The notes under the pieces: model-generated
Told to the model about the DNA's origin: nothing
Database searches by the model: none
The model's input: the letters and a program-made list of their open reading frames with translations, nothing else
Assembly (NCBI RefSeq): GCF_000265385.1
Contig: NC_018013.1
Span: 1,577,001-1,641,000 of the forward strand
Direction of reading: 5' to 3'
Source of the DNA: Aequorivita sublithincola DSM 14238
Lineage (GTDB): Bacteria; Bacteroidota; Bacteroidia; Flavobacteriales; Flavobacteriaceae
DNA length: 64,000 nucleotides
Translations under genes and position numbers: made by a program
Shown here: positions 37,040-45,361 of the stretch, in pieces
Layout of the letters: the number at the start of each line of letters is the position of its first letter
Position numbering within the stretch: position 1 is the first letter of the stretch

Positions 37040-38443
37040 ATGAAAAATTTAAAAAACATAAAACTACTTAGTTTCCTATTCATTTTAGGAATGATTGTTA
37101 CTTCCTGCGTTCAGGATGATGATTACAGCATACCTGAAATAAATGTTGATGAACCCAATATAGATGTAAACTCCAACATTATTACTGTTAAAGATTTTTA
37201 CAAAGGTTTTGAACCAAAAATAATCGAATCTGGTGATGATGCTACCAAACCATTGTGGATAGAAGGTTACGTAGTTTCTAGCGATGAAACTGGTAATTTT
37301 TACAAATCTATAGTTATTCAAGATGCTCCAGAAAACCCAACGGCTGGGATTGCTATCTCTACAAATGCAACAGATCTTTACACAAAATATGAACCAGGAC
37401 GTAAAATCTACTTCCGTGTAAACGGTCTTTATAGTGGATTATATGCTGGATTACCAACCCTTGGAACTCAAGATGGCGACCAAATAGGCCGTATGAGCGT
37501 AGAAGATTTTGAAGAACGTATTCGTCGTTCAACCCAAAAAGTAGATTTAGTACCACATGTAATGACAATCACTCAACTTAAAATGAGTCCGGATCCAACA
37601 AAATCATATTTAAACCCAACTTTAAATACATTGGTTCAACTGGAAGGAGTTCAATTTCCAGCAGTACTCGCGGGCGAACATTACGGCGAACTAAACAGCA
37701 CTTTTGGAGTAAACAGGATCGTGGAGGACTGTGATAGCAATACGGTAGATCTTAGAACTAGCGGTTTTTCTGATTTCAAAAATGAACTATTACCAGAAGG
37801 TAACGGTACCTTAACAACTGTTGTAAGCATCTTTAACGATGGCTACCAATTGTTTATTCGCGATACAAGCGATGTTCAACTGAAAGGTGAGCGATGCGGC
37901 GGCGGCGGCGGTGGACCAACTGGCGCTTTGGAACTTCCTTTTTCACAAAACTTTGAAGGTCAAAATGCAGGAACTGGTATGGCAGTAGCTATTGAAGGTT
38001 GGACCAACGTAAACGTAAATGGTGGCGAAAGAGTTTGGGAAGTTAGAGAATTCAGTTCTAACAAATACGCGCAGACTTCAGCCTTTAAGAGTAACGAAAA
38101 TCCTTTTGAAAGTTGGTTGGTAACCCCGGGGTTAATCCTACCAAACGGCTCTACACCAACGCTAACTTTTGGCACTAATGATGGTTTTTACACCGGTGAA
38201 GCACTTACGGTAAAAATTTCCACAGATTTCACAGGTGATGTTACTACAGCCACTTGGACTAATTTGAACGCTACAATTTCAACGGGACACGACTCTGGTT
38301 ATGGGCCCAATTTCACGCCGTCTGGTGATATAGATCTTTCGGCTTATGCAGGACAAGTAGTTTACATTGCATACCAGTATTTAGGTGCTTCCGATGGAAT
38401 CACTACTACATACCAAATAGATACTATTTCTGTGGTTGAATAA
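37040..38443 (+). CDS. DUF5689 lipoprotein with C-terminal choice-of-anchor J-like domain
   Basis: 467 aa. Lipoprotein signal (FLFILGMIVTSC, then acidic VQDDD). DUF5689 region about 50-290 with KPLWIEGYVVSSDETGNFYK and the OB-fold-like middle. A glycine linker (CGGGGGGPTG, near 292) encoded by a GGC-repeat tract leads to a jelly-roll domain (about 300-467: ELPFSQNFEGQ, ESWLVTPGL, VVYIAYQYLG) of the choice-of-anchor J/cleaved-adhesin type. Surface-exposed partner of the preceding TonB receptor. DUF5689 resembles nucleic-acid-binding OB folds, which fits the nearby nuclease. Confidence 0.9.
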   Translation: MKNLKNIKLLSFLFILGMIVTSCVQDDDYSIPEINVDEPNIDVNSNIITVKDFYKGFEPKIIESGDDATKPLWIEGYVVSSDETGNFYKSIVIQDAPENPTAGIAISTNATDLYTKYEPGRKIYFRVNGLYSGLYAGLPTLGTQDGDQIGRMSVEDFEERIRRSTQKVDLVPHVMTITQLKMSPDPTKSYLNPTLNTLVQLEGVQFPAVLAGEHYGELNSTFGVNRIVEDCDSNTVDLRTSGFSDFKNELLPEGNGTLTTVVSIFNDGYQLFIRDTSDVQLKGERCGGGGGGPTGALELPFSQNFEGQNAGTGMAVAIEGWTNVNVNGGERVWEVREFSSNKYAQTSAFKSNENPFESWLVTPGLILPNGSTPTLTFGTNDGFYTGEALTVKISTDFTGDVTTATWTNLNATISTGHDSGYGPNFTPSGDIDLSAYAGQVVYIAYQYLGASDGITTTYQIDTISVVE

Positions 38444-38470
38444 TTTGAGAAACTATAAATAATTTTGAAA

Positions 38471-38502
38471 GAACCGTTTCCTTTTTGGAAGCGGTTTTTT
38501 TG
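38471..38502 (+). terminator. Intrinsic terminator after the DUF5689 gene
   Basis: Stem AACCGTTTCC / GGAAGCGGTT with T-rich loop and a following run of T residues on the plus strand, about 28 nt past the stop. Confidence 0.85.
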
Positions 38503-38535
38503 TTTTTACTACTTTTATAAAAACATAAGACCAAA

Positions 38536-39024
38536 ATGAATTCTGAAAGATTACTTTTTAGACATTATGCAGCTACAGATTTTGAAGATTACTTCAAATT
38601 AGTAAGCAATGCTGATGTAATGAAGATGGTAACAGGAAAGCCTGATTTAGAACTTGATGCTCGTAAACGCTTACAAAAAATGCTGAAAATTAATCAAGAA
38701 TATCCCAAAATCGGGAATTTCAAAATATCGCTCAAGCTTGATAGTGATTTTGTGGGCCATGCTAAACTTGTAATGACCAAAAAAAACGAAGCAGAAATTG
38801 GCTACCTACTTATGCCAGAACATTGGGGAAAAGGTTACGGTTCTGAAATTGCGGAAGCATTGGTAAACCTAGCGAAGCAAGTAGATGAAATTCAAAGTTT
38901 AATGGCAAATATAGCTCCTGAAAATATTGCCTCCAAAAGAATTCTTGAAAAGCAAGGCTTTGTTTGGGATTATGATGGCGAATACATTGGTCTGCCAGCT
39001 GCGTATTACAAGATGAAATTATAA
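38536..39024 (+). CDS. GNAT-family N-acetyltransferase
   Basis: 162 aa. RimJ/RimL-like N-terminus (SERLLFRHYAATDFEDYFKL), acetyl-CoA motif A PEHWGKGYGSEIAEAL and the typical late NIASKRILEKQGF. It transfers acetyl from acetyl-CoA to an unknown amine; ribosomal-protein acetylation is only one possibility. It stands between a terminator and a convergent PorP/SprF gene. Confidence 0.92.
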   Translation: MNSERLLFRHYAATDFEDYFKLVSNADVMKMVTGKPDLELDARKRLQKMLKINQEYPKIGNFKISLKLDSDFVGHAKLVMTKKNEAEIGYLLMPEHWGKGYGSEIAEALVNLAKQVDEIQSLMANIAPENIASKRILEKQGFVWDYDGEYIGLPAAYYKMKL

Positions 39025-39046
39025 TTTGATTTCTTTCCTTAATATA

Positions 39047-39964
39047 TTAGAAAAATCGAGGCGAAATAATTCTTTGACCTTTAAAAAATAAATTGAAGTT
39101 TAGCACTATCTCGTGCGAACTAGGGCCAACTGCTTTCAAATCTGAAGTCACATAGTCATACGCATAACCCACGCGAATATTCGGTGTTATCTGAAACCCA
39201 ACCAGACCACTAAACGAATCGTCCAACCTGTAGGATGCTCCAAGTTCAAACTTATCATAGAATAGGGCATTGAGGTTTGCATCAACAGAAACGGGCGCGC
39301 CAAAAGCAGATTTCACCATAGTGGAAGGTTTTAGTTTTAAGTTTTCTGAAACTTCAAAAATATAACCACCCGTTGCAAAATAATGGTTTGTTTCAGAACC
39401 ATATTTAAGGCTGTTTTCATCTAAATGAACAGATTTCAACAAATTTGGAACAGAAATTCCAAGGTAGAATTGTTCGCCATATAGAAAAACGCCAGCTCCG
39501 ATGTTTGGATAAATATTATTTATGTTTTCCGAAAAGAAAGGATCACTCGGGTCTTGAAGTTCCAGATTCGCAAGTCCAACCTCGTGGAAGGTTGCTCCAG
39601 CTTTTAAACCTAAAGCAAGATATACGGTACTATTTACTTGAAGTGTATACGAAAAATCTGCATAAACGTTCGTTTCTTTTACGGGTCCCAATTCATCATT
39701 AATTGCGGAAAGTCCTAGCCCAATTTTATCGCTTAATGGCGAATGTGCCGAGAAAGTATATGTAACAGGATTACCTTCCAGACTAGACCATTGGTTTCTA
39801 TAAAGTGCGGTGAGAGAAAGGCTTTCTTTTGAACCTGCATAAGCAGGATTTACCACGTTCATATTGTACATATATTGCGTGTACTGCGGGTCTTGCTGAG
39901 CGTGTGTTTCAATAATAGCAAACACAGCCAATAACAAAAGGATTAAGACAGAACGCTTTCTCAT
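39047..39964 (-). CDS. PorP/SprF-family type IX secretion/gliding membrane protein
   Basis: 305 aa from the ATG at 39964. An upstream frame to 40042 only overlaps the end of the broken EEP gene. Signal peptide RKRSVLILLLLAVFAIIETHAQ; the family signature QDPQYTQYMYNMNVVNPAYA follows directly; the remainder is an outer-membrane barrel (GLGLSAINDELGPVKETNVY, FELGASYRLDDSFSGLVGFQ). PorP/SprF proteins help export or anchor T9SS adhesins such as SprB. Here no large adhesin is adjacent, so this is an orphan copy. It begins 34 nt after the end of the EEP pseudogene and may share its transcript. Confidence 0.93.
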   Translation of the reverse strand: MRKRSVLILLLLAVFAIIETHAQQDPQYTQYMYNMNVVNPAYAGSKESLSLTALYRNQWSSLEGNPVTYTFSAHSPLSDKIGLGLSAINDELGPVKETNVYADFSYTLQVNSTVYLALGLKAGATFHEVGLANLELQDPSDPFFSENINNIYPNIGAGVFLYGEQFYLGISVPNLLKSVHLDENSLKYGSETNHYFATGGYIFEVSENLKLKPSTMVKSAFGAPVSVDANLNALFYDKFELGASYRLDDSFSGLVGFQITPNIRVGYAYDYVTSDLKAVGPSSHEIVLNFNLFFKGQRIISPRFF

Positions 39965-39998
39965 TATTGCGAAAATATTTCTTTTGAAAAGTAATGTA

Positions 39999-40940
39999 TC
40001 ACTTTTTGATTGAAAAAACTGCATAAACTGGAAAATGGTCACTCACACCACCCAAATAATGTGGTCCAGCGTATGTTCTAAAAGGATTTCCTTTGAACTT
40101 GCCGCTGTATTCGGTGAGTTCTTTCGGATTAAAAATTTTGGCTTCTTCATATTGAAAATCATTATCGTGTTGCTGCAAAAAATTATTCGAAACAACTATT
40201 TGGTCAAAAAGATTCCATCAATGCTGATAGTTAAGGCTGCCGGAATATTTGGTTAGTAAAAGTTCCATTGGATTGTAAAGATCTGTTCCTGATAAGGTTT
40301 TTGCACTTTCACTTGTTGGATCGTCGTTAAAATCGCCCATCACAACAATATTTGCTCGTGGATCTACTGCTGTTATTTTTGAAATGATCTCTCGATTCTT
40401 CATTGCTGCTGCGACCCGTTTATGATTAGTTATTTCAACTCCTTCACGTCGCGATGGCCAATGGTTTATAAATAGATGCACTATTTCGTTTTCAAGCTTT
40501 CCTTTCACATAAAGAATATCACGCGTAAAATCACGCATTCCTTCTTCATTATTCACTAATAATGTTATGGCTTCTTTGTGTAAAACTTCAAAACAATCGC
40601 TGCGGAAAAGAAGCGCAGTATCAATGCCTCGCTCGTCTGGCGAATCGAAATGTACATAGCTATAATTCTTGCTTTTCAGAAATTTTGAATTTACCAACCC
40701 TTTAATCACCGTTTCGTTTTCAACTTCTGCAACGCCTATAAGTACTGGCGGATGCGTGGTTTCTTCATACCCAATTTGTGAAATTATTTGTCCAAGTCTT
40801 TTCAGTTTTTTGCTGTAACGCTTTTCATTCCAGTCCATTTCGGTGCCTGGCGTGAAATCATCATCTAGAATTTTGGGATCGTTTACGGTGTCAAAAAGAT
40901 TTTCGAGATTGTAGAATGCTACGGTATAGAGGTTTTTCAT
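39999..40940 (-). pseudogene. EEP-family nuclease gene interrupted by one in-frame TGA
   Basis: The frame opens at the ATG at 40940 and reads 240 codons with EEP motifs FYNLENLFD, IGVAEVEN, HFDSPDERGID, NHWPSRREG and MGDFNDDP, then hits TGA at 40218-40220. Beyond it, the same frame continues with WNLFDQIVVS and GVSDHFPVYAVF to a TGA at 39999-40001. The paralogue at 33032-34090 has YRDAWNLFDQI where this gene has YQH-stop-WNLFDQI, so one substitution explains the break. The truncated product lacks the catalytic Asp-His of SDHFP. No signal peptide is seen. A recent nonsense mutation or a base-call error are both possible. Confidence 0.9.
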
Positions 40941-41002
40941 ATTTAATTATGAAATGTTGTTAATTGCTTCTAAAGTACAAAAAACTCTTGCTATGTGTTT
41001 CG

Positions 41003-41010
41003 TACATTTG
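41003..41010 (+). promoter_or_regulatory. Bacteroidetes -7 promoter element for hflX
   Basis: TACATTTG matches TAnnTTTG about 117 nt upstream of the hflX ATG. The long leader and weak -33 make this tentative. Confidence 0.4.
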
Positions 41011-41126
41011 TGATAATCCAGTGAATTAGTGAATCGGTGAATTAGTATTCAGTAATTCTGTATTGTACTATTTAACATTGGTTATTTCAATAAAAACAGT
41101 AACTTCTACAGCATCAACAAATATAT

Positions 41127-42341
41127 ATGATTGAAAAAACAGACATTTCCTACGAAAAAACAGTTTTAATCGGGCTTATTACGCAGTACCAAGACGAAGT
41201 AAAGGCTGAAGAATATCTTGACGAGCTCGAATTTCTTGCATATACCGCAGGAGGCGAGGTACTGAAACGCTTTGTTCAAAAGATGGAAAAACCCAATCCG
41301 AAGACATTTATTGGAACTGGAAAGTTGCAGGATGTCAAGAATTTTGTTGAAGAGAATGATGTAGGCGTAGTTATTTTTGATGATGAACTAAGCCCAGCCC
41401 AGCAAAAAAATATTCAAAAGGAATTGGATTGCAAAGTGCTTGATAGAACTAATTTAATTCTAGACATTTTTGCACAGCGCGCCCAAACCAGCAACGCAAG
41501 CACACAAGTAGAATTGGCTCAATACCAATATTTACTACCTCGACTTGCTGGAATGTGGACTCACTTGGAGCGCCAACGTGGAGGAATAGGGATGCGTGGT
41601 CCTGGAGAAACTGAAATTGAAACTGATAGACGTATTGTTCGCGACCGTATTGCCTTACTAAAAGACAAGTTGAAAAAAATTGATCGCCAAATGGGAGTGC
41701 AACGAGGCAATCGCGGCGCTTTAGTGCGTGTGGCTCTTGTGGGTTACACAAACGTTGGAAAATCTACTTTGATGAATGTGATTAGCAAAAGTGATGTTTT
41801 TGCAGAAAATAAACTCTTTGCTACCCTTGATACCACAGTGCGAAAAGTCGTTATTGGCAATCTTCCGTTTTTGCTTACAGATACGGTTGGTTTCATCAGA
41901 AAACTACCTACCCAACTGGTTGAATCTTTCAAAAGTACGCTAGATGAAGTACGTGAAGCAGATTTGTTATTGCACGTTGTAGATATTAGTCATCCTTCAT
42001 TTGAGCATCATATAGATTCCGTAGATAAAATTCTTGAGGAAATAGGAAGTGCGGACAAACCTACAATTATGGTTTTCAACAAAATTGATGCTTACGAAGC
42101 AGAAGAAATTGAAGAAGACGATTTGATGACCGAAAAAACCAAAGCACATTACACTTTGGAAGAATGGAAACAAACTTGGATGGCAAAACTAAATGGAGAC
42201 GCCATCTTTATTTCGGCTTTAAATAAAGAAAATTTTAGTGAATTCCGAAAACTAGTTTATGAGAAAGTTAAGGAGATTCACACCACACGTTTTCCGTATA
42301 ACAGTTTTCTTTATGAGGATTATGTTGAGGAAGAAGATTAA
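41127..42341 (+). CDS. hflX: Ribosome-associated GTPase HflX
   Basis: 404 aa. HflX N-terminal domain (about 1-190) with the conserved RAQTSNASTQVELAQYQYLL and RGGIGMRGPGETEIETDRR, then the G domain: G1 GYTNVGKST, G3 DTVGFIRKLP, G4 NKID. It splits or rescues stalled 70S ribosomes after stress. It has its own unit, convergent with the DUF3078 gene, and both end at the shared hairpin at 42362-42429. Confidence 0.96.
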   Translation: MIEKTDISYEKTVLIGLITQYQDEVKAEEYLDELEFLAYTAGGEVLKRFVQKMEKPNPKTFIGTGKLQDVKNFVEENDVGVVIFDDELSPAQQKNIQKELDCKVLDRTNLILDIFAQRAQTSNASTQVELAQYQYLLPRLAGMWTHLERQRGGIGMRGPGETEIETDRRIVRDRIALLKDKLKKIDRQMGVQRGNRGALVRVALVGYTNVGKSTLMNVISKSDVFAENKLFATLDTTVRKVVIGNLPFLLTDTVGFIRKLPTQLVESFKSTLDEVREADLLLHVVDISHPSFEHHIDSVDKILEEIGSADKPTIMVFNKIDAYEAEEIEEDDLMTEKTKAHYTLEEWKQTWMAKLNGDAIFISALNKENFSEFRKLVYEKVKEIHTTRFPYNSFLYEDYVEEED

Positions 42342-42361
42342 GAAATAATTACGAAGAAATA

Positions 42362-42432
42362 AAAAGCCTCAAAGATTAGATTGCTTCTCCCGATAACTAT
42401 CGGAATCGAAATGACACTTTGAGGCTTTTACA
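42362..42432. terminator. Bidirectional terminator with a 38-bp palindromic element in its loop
   Basis: Perfect 13-bp arms AAAAGCCTCAAAG (42362-42374) and CTTTGAGGCTTTT (42417-42429) end both hflX (+) and the DUF3078 gene (-). The 42-nt loop contains the dispersed element at 42378-42415. Confidence 0.8.
42378..42415. repeat. Dispersed palindromic element, copy 1
   Basis: 38 bp beginning AGATTGCTTCTCCCGATAAC with core CCGATAACTATCGG. About 33 of 38 positions agree with copy 2 at 58622-58659. A degenerate relative with core GATAGCTATC is at 62145-62168. Confidence 0.8.
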
Positions 42433-42468
42433 TAAGTCTTGAGTCTTAAGGCAAAAACTTCTTCGTCC

Positions 42469-43395
42469 TTAGAATCCGTAAGTAGCGCCAATTCCCAAAG
42501 CTTCACGAATTTGGAAACCTTGAGCTGCATTATCGTCATAAATGGCTTGGAAAGTAGCATTTGCAGAGATATACTTGTTCACTTTAAAAAGCAAATTCAT
42601 CGTATAATCTATATCTACATTCTGTGGATCTTCAAGATAATTAGAATAGAGATTTAAGATATTTTCCATTGAAATGTTTTCCATCAAATCTAATTTGGCA
42701 TAGCCAGAAAGAGAGGCCCCAAATTCAAAACGACTGGTTTCATTAGCACCTACACCATAATACTTATTTTCATTATATGCTTCTACTGCTCCTGGGATTG
42801 CTTCATTTACCGCAGTAAAATCTTTGTCAACTATTATCAGTTTAGCTGTAGCAGGTGAAATATTCACATATAAATTGTTGCTTTTTTTCCAAAGCAAACC
42901 AGGACCAAACTGAATATAAGCCGGTGACAAAATATGAGATTTTTCCGTACGGTAGCCAATATCTTCTGGTTCAAGATCCTTATTAAACTCATAACCCTTG
43001 GCAAACTGTGTTTTAAAGTTAAAAAATAATGAATAATACCAATTGCTTTCCTTTATCTGCTTGCCTAAAATTGAATTAAGTTCCAAACGATCATTGGTTT
43101 TACGGGAGTATTTGTCATCTTTATTTTTGGTAATACCGTATTCTCCAATAAGACGGTTGTTCCATGAAATTTTATCGTGCTTATAATTAAAATCATAGGT
43201 AAGAGAAAGATTTCCGGAATAATTTGAAGTTCCGCCACCAGTCCATTCGTGGTTAAACGCAGCTTGGTTAAACAATAACGAAATGTTTCCAGCACGAGTC
43301 CAACCGTTCGGCACTGTGTCTTTAGCAGTTTCTTTCTGAGCAATCATTGCAAACGGTGCAACAAAAAGTACAGCGAGAATAAAAAGTTTTTTCAT
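42469..43395 (-). CDS. DUF3078 outer-membrane barrel protein
   Basis: 308 aa with signal peptide KKLFILAVLFVAPFAMIAQ. The family start GWTRAGNISLLFNQAAFNHE and WTGGGTSNYSGNLSLTYDF are clear. Alternating strands run to the C-terminal IREALGIGATYGF, ending in Phe as in outer-membrane barrels. The function of DUF3078 is unknown. Monocistronic; convergent with hflX. Confidence 0.9.
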   Translation of the reverse strand: MKKLFILAVLFVAPFAMIAQKETAKDTVPNGWTRAGNISLLFNQAAFNHEWTGGGTSNYSGNLSLTYDFNYKHDKISWNNRLIGEYGITKNKDDKYSRKTNDRLELNSILGKQIKESNWYYSLFFNFKTQFAKGYEFNKDLEPEDIGYRTEKSHILSPAYIQFGPGLLWKKSNNLYVNISPATAKLIIVDKDFTAVNEAIPGAVEAYNENKYYGVGANETSRFEFGASLSGYAKLDLMENISMENILNLYSNYLEDPQNVDIDYTMNLLFKVNKYISANATFQAIYDDNAAQGFQIREALGIGATYGF

Positions 43396-43507
43396 TTTTT
43401 TAGAAGTTTAAATTTTCGCAAAAATACTCACTCTTTTGAATATTTCGCAATAATATATTGAATTACAAAATATTTTTATGAATTCTCACGATAAAATCTA
43501 GAATTTC

Positions 43508-44014
43508 TTACTTTCTTTTGAAAAGCGGCACCGAAGAACAGGCCTCACCATACATAATATTCTTTGCAATTGGCTGTAGTTTTTGTGCCAAAAGTACATA
43601 CGCATTCTGCGGAATGGGTTTATGGGCACAGCCTTTAATGATAACAGATTTGTCTGTATATTCTGAAACGTCCATATGCTGAAGTACTTCAGCAAAAAGA
43701 ATACTTTCTAGTTCGTCCAAACTACCAACGGTCACTTTCTTGGTAAATGGCGCTAAATGAAGCGATAAAAGCAAATAAGCCCAGCCAGGAACAATTGCAT
43801 CTGTACTGCAAAAAAGCGACACATACTTATCTTGATATTGCGCCCAATCGTGTTCCTTAGCTTTTTCACGAAACTCACTTTCACGAAGCACAATGCCTTC
43901 CATAAGCCAATGAGAAATATCAAAAAGAATCCTTTCGCCCTTAGGATAAAAATCCTCAAGGTTGAAGGTTACAAGCTTGCTATTCGCTACGCGATTTATT
44001 ATTTCTTCAGACAA
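43508..44014 (-). CDS. DUF2480 protein, last gene of the suf operon
   Basis: 168 aa, soluble. Family pattern: FNLEDFYPKGERILFDISHW, LMEGIVLRESEFREK and a C-terminal half with KGCAHKPIPQNAYVLLAQKL holding a conserved Cys. DUF2480 commonly follows DUF59/SufT in Flavobacteriia suf operons. A role in Fe-S assembly or delivery is inferred from position only. It lies 58 nt after sufT. Confidence 0.88.
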   Translation of the reverse strand: MSEEIINRVANSKLVTFNLEDFYPKGERILFDISHWLMEGIVLRESEFREKAKEHDWAQYQDKYVSLFCSTDAIVPGWAYLLLSLHLAPFTKKVTVGSLDELESILFAEVLQHMDVSEYTDKSVIIKGCAHKPIPQNAYVLLAQKLQPIAKNIMYGEACSSVPLFKRK

Positions 44015-44072
44015 TGTAAAAATTATTGGGTTACTAATTACTGCCCACTGCTATTGAACACTGAATACTTTA

Positions 44073-44402
44073 TTAAAGCATTCCAAGTTCCAGCTTCGCT
44101 TCCTCGCTCATCAATTCTTGACTCCACGGTGGATCGAAGGTTATTTCTACTTCAGCATCTTTTACTTGCTTCATAGATTTTATTTTGTCCTCCACTTCCA
44201 TAGGTAAGCTTTCTGCAACGGGGCAGTTAGGCGTGGTTAAAGTCATTAGTACTTTTACTTCGCAATCTTCGTTTATGAAAACGTCGTAGATAAGGCCTAG
44301 TTCGTATATATCTACCGGAATTTCTGGATCGTAAATGGTTTTTATAACAGCGATTATTTTTTCGCCCAGTTCGGCCATGTCTATTTGTGTATCTGCTTCC
44401 AT
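44073..44402 (-). CDS. sufT: SufT/DUF59 (MIP18-type) Fe-S assembly factor
   Basis: 109 aa. DUF59 core IKTIYDPEIPVDIYELGLIY and LTTPNCPVAESLPMEVEDK with the conserved Cys, ending EITFDPPWSQELMSEEAK. This family helps deliver Fe-S clusters to target proteins. It begins 4 nt after sufE. Confidence 0.93.
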   Translation of the reverse strand: MEADTQIDMAELGEKIIAVIKTIYDPEIPVDIYELGLIYDVFINEDCEVKVLMTLTTPNCPVAESLPMEVEDKIKSMKQVKDAEVEITFDPPWSQELMSEEAKLELGML

Positions 44403-44406
44403 TTGT

Positions 44407-44832
44407 CTAATTATTTATTTGTGTTTGGTATGCCAGCGCATACATTTTCATTTGCTTTATCATTGAAACCAATCCGTTTGCGCGGGTAGGAGAAAGGTGT
44501 TCTTTCAACCCAATTTCATCAATAAAATCTGTATTCGCATCTAGTATTGCCTGCGGTTTTTGGTTTGAAAAAACGCGTACTAAAACTGCTATTATTCCTT
44601 TAGTAATGATTGCATCGCTATCTGCGGTGAAAATAATTTTATCATTATTAATTTCGGAATTGAGCCAAACCTTGCTTTGACAACCTTTGATTAGTTTGTC
44701 ATCACTTTTTAAGCTTTCATCAATCAGCGGAAGGGATTTGCCCAAATCAATCATATATTCATAACGCTGCATCCAGTCTTCAAACATTGAAAACTCATCT
44801 ATCAATTCATGCTGTATTTCTTCAATCGTCAT
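44407..44832 (-). CDS. sufE: Cysteine desulfuration protein SufE
   Basis: 141 aa. The sulfur-accepting cysteine C51 lies in KLIKGCQSKVWL, and the region EDWMQRYEYMIDLGKSLPLI is typical. It takes persulfide from SufS and passes it to SufBCD. It sits 13 nt after the META gene and 4 nt before sufT. Confidence 0.95.
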   Translation of the reverse strand: MTIEEIQHELIDEFSMFEDWMQRYEYMIDLGKSLPLIDESLKSDDKLIKGCQSKVWLNSEINNDKIIFTADSDAIITKGIIAVLVRVFSNQKPQAILDANTDFIDEIGLKEHLSPTRANGLVSMIKQMKMYALAYQTQINN

Positions 44833-44845
44833 TTTTCTTGGTTTA

Positions 44846-45286
44846 TTATTCTGAAGAATCTTTCTTTGCGCTCATCAAAACGCTGCGATCTGTTTTAGAA
44901 TATAATGTTAGCACACCGTTTGCTATTGCATAAGAGCCAGTATTGTTTAGTGCATCCAAATAGTCTCGTTCAGTTTTCATAATGCTTTTGTCCATACACA
45001 TCTTTTCGCTCACAGCAAGTTGGCCAAAATTGATTGCATAAAGGTCAATAGTATAATTTCCAAAAACGGAATTACATCCTGTTGTTCCGCGGAAGGAATT
45101 ATCTAATGCAGAAAGCGTAAAAGTTGGGTTTGTAGTGTTTTCTAACTTCTTTCCATTTATGGCGGAAACTGTGTAATTACCCGTTAGCTGAACGCTTCCA
45201 GCAACGTCAATTACTTTTTTGGTTTCGTCGCAACTCGTGAAAATTACTGTAAATAGTAATAATGATAATGTGGCAAGTGTTTTCAT
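44846..45286 (-). CDS. META-domain (HslJ-like) lipoprotein inside the suf operon
   Basis: 146 aa. Lipoprotein signal (LSLLLFTVIFTSC, then DETKK). META domain about 35-140: LTGNYTVSAINGKKL, FRGTTGCNSVFGNYTI, AVSEKMCMD, ERDYLDALN. META proteins such as HslJ are outer-membrane-linked and associated with stress resistance. Its place between sufS and sufE is unusual because those are cytosolic; co-expression under oxidative or iron stress is a plausible link. Confidence 0.88.
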   Translation of the reverse strand: MKTLATLSLLLFTVIFTSCDETKKVIDVAGSVQLTGNYTVSAINGKKLENTTNPTFTLSALDNSFRGTTGCNSVFGNYTIDLYAINFGQLAVSEKMCMDKSIMKTERDYLDALNNTGSYAIANGVLTLYSKTDRSVLMSAKKDSSE

Positions 45287-45361
45287 ATTATTTTTGTTTC
45301 AAGTTTCAATTTTCAATTTTCAATTTTGAGTGAATAGCTGTCATCAGTCTTCAGACATCTA

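Noticed and set aside
39965..40042. N-terminal extension of the PorP/SprF gene
   Set aside because: This stretch belongs to the end of the broken EEP gene; the signal peptide starts at the ATG at 39964.
40218..40220. TGA as a selenocysteine codon
   Set aside because: No SECIS-like hairpin was recognised downstream, and the aligned paralogue has no Cys at this position.
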